A stretch of DNA of 8,875 bases from the NCBI GenBank assembly GCA_018712125.1, contig DVHM01000190.1:1-8875 (forward strand), read 5' to 3'. Below the pieces are notes generated by a model. The model was not told the origin of the DNA and did not search any database. It saw nothing but the letters and a program-made list of their open reading frames with translations. This DNA comes from Pullilachnospira_A gallistercoris. GTDB taxonomy: Bacteria > Bacillota > Clostridia > Lachnospirales > Lachnospiraceae. A program made the translations under genes and the position numbers. How positions within the stretch are numbered: position 1 is the first letter of the stretch; every line of letters begins with the position of its first letter. Shown here piece by piece: positions 1 through 5,308 of the stretch.

Positions 1-1475
1 AAATCCGGCTTCACATTGCCCTCCAGGGTATACCCCCGGCCGCTGGCCAGGTAGATGGAGCCGTTGGCGTCGTTGTATCCCCCCACTGTGATGACCCGCA
101 GGGCATTGCCCGGTCCCAGAATCGTGGTGTCCGGATTGGATCTGAGAAAATAGACTTCCCCTGTCAGCATCTCCTCCATGGGCAGGTACATCTGAAACAT
201 CCCTGATGTCCCCTGCAGCAGATATACCCGAACGCTCCAGAGACCCGGAGCCGGTGTGACAAAGCGGAAGAAAATCAGCTGATTGCCCGTAGCCCCCTCC
301 GGCGTGGCATAGTCCAGTTCTACCCTGGTGTTTTCAAAGAGAAACTGCAATTCCCGGCTCTTTGCCTGCTGGGAGGGAATCCGCGGAACCGTCTCCCCGG
401 TGGGGGAAATCAGGGAAACCTCGTAGAGCAGCGGCGCCAGCGCCCACTGTTCCATGGTAAACCCGGCGACGCCCTCCCCCACCATCAGTTCCACTTCCAC
501 ATAGTCCTCCGGCCCTGTCTCCGTGGTTCCCGGTCGGGCACTGCTGACCTCCACCGGAAATCTGCCGTAAAAATGATGGCGGCTGGCCGCCTCGTTTCCC
601 GTGGCCGTTACCACACACCGGCGGAACCGGACAGCCAGATTGTCCAGATAAGCCGCCAGCGCGCTGTTTCCGCTGTGACTGCCGGAAGCCGTCCCCAGGG
701 CAATACAGATAACCAGCGGCTGATCCCGTTCCGTGGCGATGGCATCCAGCCAGGCCACCCCCGCCATGATATCATCCTCCTGAAAGGCGGGCGTCTCCTC
801 CCGGATAAAATAGAAATCCTTAAGGTACTGTTTCGCCTCCTTCACTTTGACCACCGCGATATCCGCCCGGGGCGCGCCGCCGGAAAACCTGCCATTTTCC
901 ACAATGCTCCCTGCCGCCACACTGGCCACAAAAGAGCCATGGCCGTTCTCATCTGCCGACGGCACCACTTCCAGGGGATTCTCCTGCGCCAGGGCCCGGT
1001 TGATCTCCTCCCTGGTATAGACGGTTCCATAGGGCGGAAGCACGCCGAGAGCTGCATTTTCCCGGGGGATTAGATTTTCCTGTCCCGGCTCCCCCATCTG
1101 ATCCCAGAGCGCCACAATCCGGCTCTCCCCCGCCTCATCCAGAAATGCCGGAAGCTGATAGTTGATCCCCGTATCCACAAATCCCATCAGGATCCCGTTC
1201 CCCTGCAGCGCCAGCGATGGCAGCTCCCGCACATCCGGAATCCCGGTGGCCTCCAGCGCCTCTTCTCCCAGAAGTGTATAGCATTTCGGGATGGAGGCGT
1301 AGGTATAATTTCCCAGAGACAGGGGCGGCAGCCCCTCCCGTTTCGCGAACTCGATGGTATAGAGGCTGTCCAGATCGATGTGACACTCCCCCGGCTCGTA
1401 CCCGGCCAGATAGGCGCTGTTTCTTATGATAAAATTGTAATAATCGTTGGAATAGACCGCGTCCCTGCAAGACAT
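1..1475 (-). CDS. S8 family (subtilisin-like, Csp-type) serine protease, 3' end cut by window edge
   Basis: The minus-strand frame is open from an ATG at 1475-1473 to the window edge (491 codons, no stop). It encodes a subtilisin-fold protease: catalytic Asp in GFVDTGI (D101), catalytic His in NGHGSFVAS (H179, with Ser where HGT is usual) and the oxyanion-hole Asn in ATGNEA (N294). The visible part ends at LASGRGYTLEGNVKPD, a stretch that in Csp-like clostridial S8 proteases lies shortly before the GTS motif, so the catalytic Ser should lie just outside the window. Residues from about 305 to 435 form the insertion typical of Csp-like proteases, between the Asn and Ser motifs. There is no signal peptide; the N-terminus (SNDYYNFIIRN) resembles the short N-terminal segment of this family. 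The start is supported by AAAAAGG 9 nt upstream. Csp proteases activate the spore-cortex hydrolase SleC in Clostridium, but many Lachnospiraceae carry several paralogues of unknown role, so spore germination is only a possibility here. Confidence 0.9.
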   Translation of the reverse strand, partial: MSCRDAVYSNDYYNFIIRNSAYLAGYEPGECHIDLDSLYTIEFAKREGLPPLSLGNYTYASIPKCYTLLGEEALEATGIPDVRELPSLALQGNGILMGFVDTGINYQLPAFLDEAGESRIVALWDQMGEPGQENLIPRENAALGVLPPYGTVYTREEINRALAQENPLEVVPSADENGHGSFVASVAAGSIVENGRFSGGAPRADIAVVKVKEAKQYLKDFYFIREETPAFQEDDIMAGVAWLDAIATERDQPLVICIALGTASGSHSGNSALAAYLDNLAVRFRRCVVTATGNEAASRHHFYGRFPVEVSSARPGTTETGPEDYVEVELMVGEGVAGFTMEQWALAPLLYEVSLISPTGETVPRIPSQQAKSRELQFLFENTRVELDYATPEGATGNQLIFFRFVTPAPGLWSVRVYLLQGTSGMFQMYLPMEEMLTGEVYFLRSNPDTTILGPGNALRVITVGGYNDANGSIYLASGRGYTLEGNVKPD

Positions 1476-1810
1476 GACAAAAGACCTTTTTCTTTCAGTG
1501 TATGAAAGATGGACGCGGCGTATGCGATATGTGAGTCTCTTTCTATTCTGCGCGTCATTCGCGTTACAATACGGTTATCATCTCGCTTTTTTAAATGGTC
1601 GCGGTAGCTTTTTTGTCGGCTCTACCACTCACATACCATTTTCGGAATCCCGACCGTAGTCCCCCTCTTGTAACTACCGCTCACGATCCAATTTCCTGAA
1701 TATCAAAGGTAGTCACAGGCATCATTACCAACCTCCGGCATGATCTTTACGTCCTCCACAGTCATCTCATTTTCCACGCCCACTCATCCCGGCAGCATAT
1801 CGTAGGCCTT
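1476..1810. other. 335-bp stretch without an intact gene; possible decayed coding sequence on minus strand
   Basis: No convincing complete gene is present. On the minus strand, directly downstream of the membrane-protein stop and in the same frame, short protein-like segments are separated by TGA codons. One is MTVEDVKIMPEVGNDACDYL at about 1762-1700, and another runs from SGNWIVSGSY to KMVCEW, ending at a TAG near 1624. A second frame has GGAGG and 6 nt before ATGATG, encoding a 14-residue peptide (MMPVTTFDIQEIGS). This pattern fits a gene remnant with frameshifts and stops, but I do not recognise the family. GCGGTAG (1602-1608 region) and CTACCGC (1674-1680) are inverted copies about 65 bp apart. 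No T-run terminator follows the membrane-protein gene. Confidence 0.35.
1497..1525 (-). promoter_or_regulatory. Possible sigma-E/K-like promoter for the S8 protease
   Basis: Read on the minus strand, GCATACG (1525-1519), 14 nt and CATACACT (1504-1497) resemble the Firmicutes mother-cell sigma-E pattern (CATA in the -35 region, about 14 nt, CATACA.T in the -10 region). The -10 box ends 21 nt before the protease ATG, so the leader would be only about 15 nt and begin at the ribosome binding site. I found no stronger sigma-A box nearby. This is a weak match by eye, though the context (a Csp-like protease) makes sporulation control plausible. Confidence 0.3.
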
Positions 1811-2377
1811 CTACGCCTTGTAGAACTGTACCAGAAAGAAAATATTGACGGCGACATTTCCGATGACCAGAAGGATAAGGAAAAGCGTGGCAACAAGATT
1901 CAGCGGAGCCATCAGCAGCACCGCAAGCCTGCTGAACACAAAACCGGCGGCGTAAATTCCCACCATGAGTTTCCAGGCAACCGTCACATCTTCGGCGTTC
2001 ATCCAGGTCCCGTAGTGATACTCCATATCCCGGATACCCGATGCCATCTGCCAGGTTACCCAGAAAAGCAGAATTTCTTCCGCCAGCAGGATCGCCGTCT
2101 GGAGGATCTGCGCAGGCAGTCCATCGGACAGCAGCGCTGCCGACAAGCCAAAGAGATTGAGCAGAAAAGAAATCGCCGAGACAGCCGTCGCCGCCCAGAC
2201 CGCGGGATTGATCTTTGCGAAGGAGGGGCTGACCTCTGCCATCTCTCCGGCTCCCCGCAAAATCAGAATATATCCCACAAAGTCCGGCAGGATATCCAGC
2301 GTCCCCTGCCACCCCAGAGATATATTCAGCGTGATATCCAGAAAAATAAGTAAAAGCCCCACAAACATATTTTTCAT
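1811..2377 (-). CDS. Uncharacterised multi-pass membrane protein, partner of the beta-lactamase gene
   Basis: This 188-residue, strongly hydrophobic protein has five or six likely membrane helices (about residues 4-18, 24-41, 58-82, 90-112, 134-157 and 159-184). A short polar loop around 113-130 (GIRDMEYHYGTWMNAED) is the longest hydrophilic piece. The segment LDILPDFVGYILI (28-40) recalls small Firmicutes membrane proteins of unknown function; I cannot name a family. The start is clear: GGGAGGGG lies 7 nt before the ATG. The gene begins 17 nt after the stop of the class D beta-lactamase gene, so the two are almost certainly co-transcribed and possibly translationally coupled. In Clostridioides difficile, I recall, the class D enzyme BlaCDD is co-transcribed with a membrane protein called BlaX, which makes a role connected with the beta-lactamase plausible. 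Homology to BlaX is untested. The protein could be an accessory, immunity-like or envelope protein. Confidence 0.8.
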   Translation of the reverse strand: MKNMFVGLLLIFLDITLNISLGWQGTLDILPDFVGYILILRGAGEMAEVSPSFAKINPAVWAATAVSAISFLLNLFGLSAALLSDGLPAQILQTAILLAEEILLFWVTWQMASGIRDMEYHYGTWMNAEDVTVAWKLMVGIYAAGFVFSRLAVLLMAPLNLVATLFLILLVIGNVAVNIFFLVQFYKA

Positions 2378-2394
2378 AACAAATCCCCTCCCTT

Positions 2395-3321
2395 TTACAT
2401 CAGATCAGAAATGATTTCTGCAGCGATCTCTCTTGCCTTCGCGCTGGATACGTTTTGACCAGAACTTTCTCCCAGATACACACAGAAGAAGATTCTTTTT
2501 TGCCCACAATCCGCAAAACCTGTAAACCACGCATCGACCACAACGCCGTGCGCCTTCCCCAGACCGGTTTTCCCATAAATGGAGGGCTCTGTCTTACCCT
2601 GCTTTGAGAGAAGCATAACCTGTTTCAGTTGATCCAGCGATTCCGGCGAGTAGCTGCTGTCCTCCCCGAAAATGCGTTCCATTACCTGCACCTGCTCTGT
2701 GGGCGAAATCAGCAGAGAGGATTCTATCCAGAACCCTGTCAGCGCGGGATTGCTGTTATTGGTATTCAGCCTTCCCTCCCAGTCAGAGATGTCGCAATTC
2801 CCATACGAAAGCCGTTCCAGTTCTTTTTGCATGGTTTCCCTGCCGATTTCATCAATCACTTCCCGAAAATACCAGACACATGAGCTGCGGAAAGCATCCG
2901 GAAAGCTGATATCTCTGTTCCAGTCTTCATTCCAGAAGATCTCTCTGCTCCAGATGCGCGTAGAATCTCCCGGAACAATGATCCCCTTTTCCAGACCGAT
3001 CAGAGAAGAAATAATTTTAAAAGTGGAACAGGGCGACCGCCTGGTTTGGGCGAGTTCCTGATTATATACCTGATAACAGTTTTCATCCGCATCATAGAAA
3101 ACAGCGGCACCGTTTATTCCCTCAAAATACTCCGCCCAGTCCATCTCTTTCACGGCCGGTTCCGCATATTCGTCCGGCAAATTTTCCGACGGATTTCCCT
3201 TCGAATCCTCCGATGTCTGCGCATTCTCCGGCACCTGCGTTTCCCGCTGATGCCCGCCGCAGGCGGTCAGCCACAGGACTGAGAATATAAAGACCAGACA
3301 CAGCGCTCTGTATTTCCTCAT
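2395..3321 (-). CDS. Class D (OXA-type) beta-lactamase, lipoprotein
   Basis: This 308-residue protein hydrolyses beta-lactams through an acyl-serine intermediate. It has an N-terminal signal peptide with lipobox LTAC, predicting lipidation at Cys21, then a polar, Glu/Pro-rich linker to about residue 58 that tethers the domain outside the membrane. All class D signatures are present: nucleophile S99 and K102 in CSTFK (the Lys that is carboxylated in this class), SCV (147-149), YGN (173-175), FWIESSLLISPTEQ (197-210), and KTG (251-253) followed by DAWFTGF (263-269). Length and motif spacing match OXA and clostridial CDD-like enzymes, so it looks intact. The start is supported by GGAG 7 nt upstream. 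The membrane-protein gene follows after 17 nt. No blaR or blaI gene is visible in the window. A penicillin-sensing role like the BlaR sensor domain is an alternative, but the secreted lipoprotein form and lack of a signalling domain argue for an enzyme. Confidence 0.92.
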   Translation of the reverse strand: MRKYRALCLVFIFSVLWLTACGGHQRETQVPENAQTSEDSKGNPSENLPDEYAEPAVKEMDWAEYFEGINGAAVFYDADENCYQVYNQELAQTRRSPCSTFKIISSLIGLEKGIIVPGDSTRIWSREIFWNEDWNRDISFPDAFRSSCVWYFREVIDEIGRETMQKELERLSYGNCDISDWEGRLNTNNSNPALTGFWIESSLLISPTEQVQVMERIFGEDSSYSPESLDQLKQVMLLSKQGKTEPSIYGKTGLGKAHGVVVDAWFTGFADCGQKRIFFCVYLGESSGQNVSSAKAREIAAEIISDLM

Positions 3322-3354
3322 TTGTCAGCTCCGAATCTCTAAATTTCTATATTA

Positions 3355-3383
3355 AATGTACCATATTAAAATGCGAAGCTCAA
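3355..3383 (-). promoter_or_regulatory. Possible promoter of the beta-lactamase operon
   Basis: Within the 113-bp gap between the SDR and beta-lactamase genes, the minus strand reads TTGAGC (3383-3378), a 17-nt spacer, then TACATT (3360-3355). The -35 box is fair and the -10 box poor. The flanking DNA is AT-rich, with the near-repeat TTTAATATGG/TTTAATATAG. No clear terminator follows the SDR gene, so read-through from that gene is the alternative source of transcription. Confidence 0.3.
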
Positions 3384-3434
3384 CGTCCGGCAGGAAAATT
3401 CCCGATCAAATTTTCAATCTTTTCTATGGCTTCG

Positions 3435-4454
3435 TTATCCACGCTGTCTCCGGTACCACCGCACTGTGTCCCGCATGGTCTCCATCAGATCCCTGGGCGC
3501 ATAGCCCAGCTCCTTCGTGGCCTTGTCATGGGAAAAATGGTCGTTGGCCTCCAGGGTGTAGAGGGAGTAAGTGGTGTAGAGGGGGCGCTCCTTTTTCAGC
3601 ACCGCGATCCGATAGAGAATCGGCTCCGCCAGCTTTGCCATCCACATAGGCAGTACCGGAAGCCTTCTGCCTCCCGCGAAACGGCGCACCATCTCCAGCA
3701 CATCCCTGATCTCGTAATGACGGTTGGAGAGGATATAGCACTCGCCGGTCCTGCCCTTATCCATAGCCAGCAGGCAGCCCTTTGCCACGTCCCGCACATC
3801 CACGAAATCATAACCGCCCTTCACGCAGGCCGGGAGCCTGCCCTCCAGATAATCGGTAACCATCTGCACCAGATGATTTCCCGACCGGTCGTAGGGGCCG
3901 AGAATTCCGGAGGGATGCACGATGACCGCGTTCAGTCCTTCCCGCACCATATCAAGCACCGCCTGGCTCGCCTCCGCCTTAGTCTTGGCATAGGCGCCCT
4001 CCACACTTTCGGGGGAGAAATGATCCACCTCCGTCAACACGCTCAGTTTGTCTTTCTCCGGGATCGCGTGGACGGAGCTCACATGAACCATCCGCTTTAC
4101 CGAATATTCCATGCAGAGCGCCGCCATATTCCTGGTGCCGTTCACATTCACATCGTAGAGCATCGGCGATACATGCTCGGAAATGTCGATGATTCCCGCC
4201 GTGTGAATCACATACACATCGCTGTCTCCGGTGTTCTCAAACATCGGACGCAGGCTCTCCTTGTCCCGCACATTTCCCGTATAATAATGTATATTTTCCC
4301 GCTTCTGAAATTCCTGCAGTCCCTCCCGCTTCATCTGATCCATCTCCTGCTCCAGCACCAGACCGCGGATTTCCACATCCTGTTTTGCCAGCATACGGAT
4401 AATCGTATTGCCCAGATGTCCGTTGGCTCCCGTGATAATCACAATTCTCTTCAT
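3435..4454 (-). CDS. NAD(P)-dependent epimerase/dehydratase, extended SDR (dihydroflavonol-reductase-like)
   Basis: This is a Rossmann-fold oxidoreductase of the extended SDR superfamily. The N-terminus MKRIVIITGANGHLG carries the nucleotide-binding TGxxGxxG motif (residues 8-15). HTAGI follows at about 84-88, a VSSVH segment holding the catalytic Ser at about 127, and the YxxxK active site (Y155-AKT-K159). HPSGILGP (180-187) is the conserved post-catalytic loop. The layout and length (339 residues) fit dihydroflavonol-4-reductase/3-beta-HSD-like bacterial proteins, but the substrate (sugar nucleotide, ketone or aldehyde) cannot be read from sequence. I chose the ATG at 4454-4452 because AGAAAGG lies 9 nt upstream and the Rossmann strand begins there. 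An in-frame ATG at 4487 would add 11 residues but has no good ribosome binding site and lies very close to the predicted transcript start. The gene is divergent from the tetR-family gene, which probably regulates it. Confidence 0.88.
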   Translation of the reverse strand: MKRIVIITGANGHLGNTIIRMLAKQDVEIRGLVLEQEMDQMKREGLQEFQKRENIHYYTGNVRDKESLRPMFENTGDSDVYVIHTAGIIDISEHVSPMLYDVNVNGTRNMAALCMEYSVKRMVHVSSVHAIPEKDKLSVLTEVDHFSPESVEGAYAKTKAEASQAVLDMVREGLNAVIVHPSGILGPYDRSGNHLVQMVTDYLEGRLPACVKGGYDFVDVRDVAKGCLLAMDKGRTGECYILSNRHYEIRDVLEMVRRFAGGRRLPVLPMWMAKLAEPILYRIAVLKKERPLYTTYSLYTLEANDHFSHDKATKELGYAPRDLMETMRDTVRWYRRQRG

Positions 4455-4488
4455 ATCTATACACACCTTTCTCTTTTTGAACACCATG

Positions 4489-4517
4489 TTGTTTTCTAAC
4501 TTTGTTTATATTATAAT
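4489..4517 (+). promoter_or_regulatory. Possible promoter of the tetR-family gene, overlapping the SDR promoter
   Basis: On the plus strand, TTGTTT (4489-4494), 17 nt and TATAAT (4512-4517) form a candidate with an exact -10 and a weak -35. Its -10 box overlaps the -10 box of the opposing SDR promoter (4510-4515), so the two polymerases would exclude each other. The tetR leader would be about 105 nt and would include the palindrome. Confidence 0.45.
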
Positions 4518-4538
4518 TTGGTTAAAATATTGTTTCAA
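4510..4538 (-). promoter_or_regulatory. Sigma-A promoter of the SDR gene
   Basis: On the minus strand, TTGAAA (4538-4533), a 17-nt spacer and a perfect TATAAT (4515-4510) form a near-consensus vegetative promoter. Transcription should begin near 4503, about 49 nt before the ATG at 4454. A start at 4487 would leave a leader of only about 16 nt, which supports the shorter protein. The 19-bp palindrome at 4544-4562 lies just upstream of the -35 box. Confidence 0.75.
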
Positions 4539-4543
4539 TCATC

Positions 4544-4562
4544 AGCTTTTTTGAAAAAAGCT
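4544..4562. promoter_or_regulatory. Perfect 19-bp palindrome, candidate TetR-family operator
   Basis: AGCTTTTTTGAAAAAAGCT is a perfect inverted repeat with 9-bp arms around a single central G at 4553. It lies between the divergent SDR and tetR-family genes, 5 bp beyond the SDR -35 box and downstream of the predicted tetR start site. Size and symmetry suit a dimeric TetR-family repressor. A small RNA hairpin is possible, but no U-run follows, so it is not a terminator. Confidence 0.5.
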
Positions 4563-4629
4563 AGAAAATCAACACGGGATGCCGGATGTGTTCAAAAGAC
4601 GACATTTCAGAGGAAAGTGAGGATTTTTT

Positions 4630-5223
4630 ATGGCGAAATCAGACCAGCGCACAAGACTTACCAAGATGCTGATCCGCAAAGCGTTTACCGAGCTGCTGCG
4701 GGAGAAACCGGTTCAGAACATTACCGTCAAGGAGCTGTGCCAGACCGCCGGCATCAACCGGGGCACCTTCTACTCCCACTACACGGATATTTATGATCTT
4801 CTTCAGCAGATCGAAGATGAGATTACCGAAGAATTTCAGAAGTCCCTGCAGCCGCTGCTGGAGGGGGATCCCAGCGATCTGACGCCCCTGAACATCACTG
4901 CCGGGGTTTTTGCCTGCATCCAGCAGAACGCGGATGTCTGCGCCATCGCCCTGCGCCCCGACGGGGACCGGCGCTTCGCCTCCCAGCTCTTAAAGATCGG
5001 CCGCGAACAGTGTATGGCGAGTTATCGGAAATATTTCTCCAATGTCTCCGCCAAAAAGATCGCCTACTTTTACGCTTTCGCCAGCTCTGGCTGCATCGGC
5101 CTGCTGGAACAGTGGGTGGCCGGCGGCATGGAGGAGAGCGCCCAGGAGCTGGCAAAGGCCGCGGAGACACTCATGATGAGCGGCATCGGTTATCTGCAAA
5201 AAGAAACGCCCGGGAATCCCTGA
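4630..5223 (+). CDS. TetR/AcrR-family transcriptional regulator
   Basis: This 197-residue DNA-binding regulator is the only plus-strand gene here. Residues 8-58 form the TetR N-terminal domain. The helix-turn-helix is in ITVKELCQTAGINRGTFYSHY (31-51), the most recognisable TetR signature, and is followed by the usual TDIYDLL. The rest is an all-helical ligand-binding and dimerisation domain. Its end (FYAFASSGCIGLLEQWVAGG, about 147-166) matches the C-terminal domain common in Firmicutes TetR-like proteins that have the short GTFYxHY helix. The ligand is unknown. The start has GAGG 7 nt upstream (4619-4622). Divergence from the SDR gene across a shared control region suggests that it represses that gene and perhaps itself. 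Its 3' end overlaps the terminator of the convergent GH3 gene, and its TGA stop lies partly in the hairpin loop. Confidence 0.93.
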   Translation: MAKSDQRTRLTKMLIRKAFTELLREKPVQNITVKELCQTAGINRGTFYSHYTDIYDLLQQIEDEITEEFQKSLQPLLEGDPSDLTPLNITAGVFACIQQNADVCAIALRPDGDRRFASQLLKIGREQCMASYRKYFSNVSAKKIAYFYAFASSGCIGLLEQWVAGGMEESAQELAKAAETLMMSGIGYLQKETPGNP

Positions 5224-5237
5224 CACAGGGTTCCCGG
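5198..5237 (-). terminator. Rho-independent terminator of the GH3 gene, embedded in the tetR 3' end
   Basis: Arms CCGGGAA (5210-5216) with CCCT (5218-5221), and AGGG (5227-5230) with TTCCCGG (5231-5237), pair into an 11-bp, GC-rich stem with one bulged T and a 5-nt loop. On the minus strand the stem is followed after 3 nt by TTTCTTTTT (5206-5198), as expected of an intrinsic terminator for the gene that stops at 5309. On the plus strand no T-run follows, so it may stabilise rather than terminate the tetR transcript. Confidence 0.75.
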
Positions 5238-5256
5238 ACGCTCCATGCATCCTGCA

Positions 5257-5282
5257 CCGGGAAACGTGTTACCGCTTCCCGG
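5257..5282. repeat. Second hairpin with the same 7-bp arms as the adjacent terminator
   Basis: CCGGGAA (5257-5263) and TTCCCGG (5276-5282) form an inverted repeat with a 12-nt interior that can add two more pairs. The arms are identical to those of the hairpin at 5210-5237, giving four alternating copies within 73 bp. No T-run follows on either strand. It lies in the 3' untranslated region of the GH3 gene. Confidence 0.6.
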
Positions 5283-5308
5283 AATCATGTGATCTGTCCA
5301 TCCGTTCT

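Noticed and set aside
1474..1659. 61-codon plus-strand frame with a hydrophobic stretch, starting inside the S8 protease start codon
   Set aside because: No Shine-Dalgarno sequence precedes it, its ATG overlaps the opposite gene's start, and it shows no recognisable family.
3340..3400. BlaI-type operator upstream of the beta-lactamase gene
   Set aside because: BlaI/MecI sites are TACA...TGTA palindromes. Only a single TACATT half occurs here, with no matching inverted half at the right distance.
3390..3420. Stem-loop GAAAATT/AATTTTC between the SDR and beta-lactamase genes as a terminator
   Set aside because: The stem is short and AT-rich and no T-run follows it on the minus strand, so it does not look like an intrinsic terminator for the SDR gene.
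3426..4499. 357-codon plus-strand open frame antisense to the SDR gene
   Set aside because: It mirrors the SDR gene, has no recognisable motif or ribosome binding site, and is rich in His, Arg and Pro as expected for an antisense frame in GC-rich coding DNA. The SDR frame has clear catalytic motifs.
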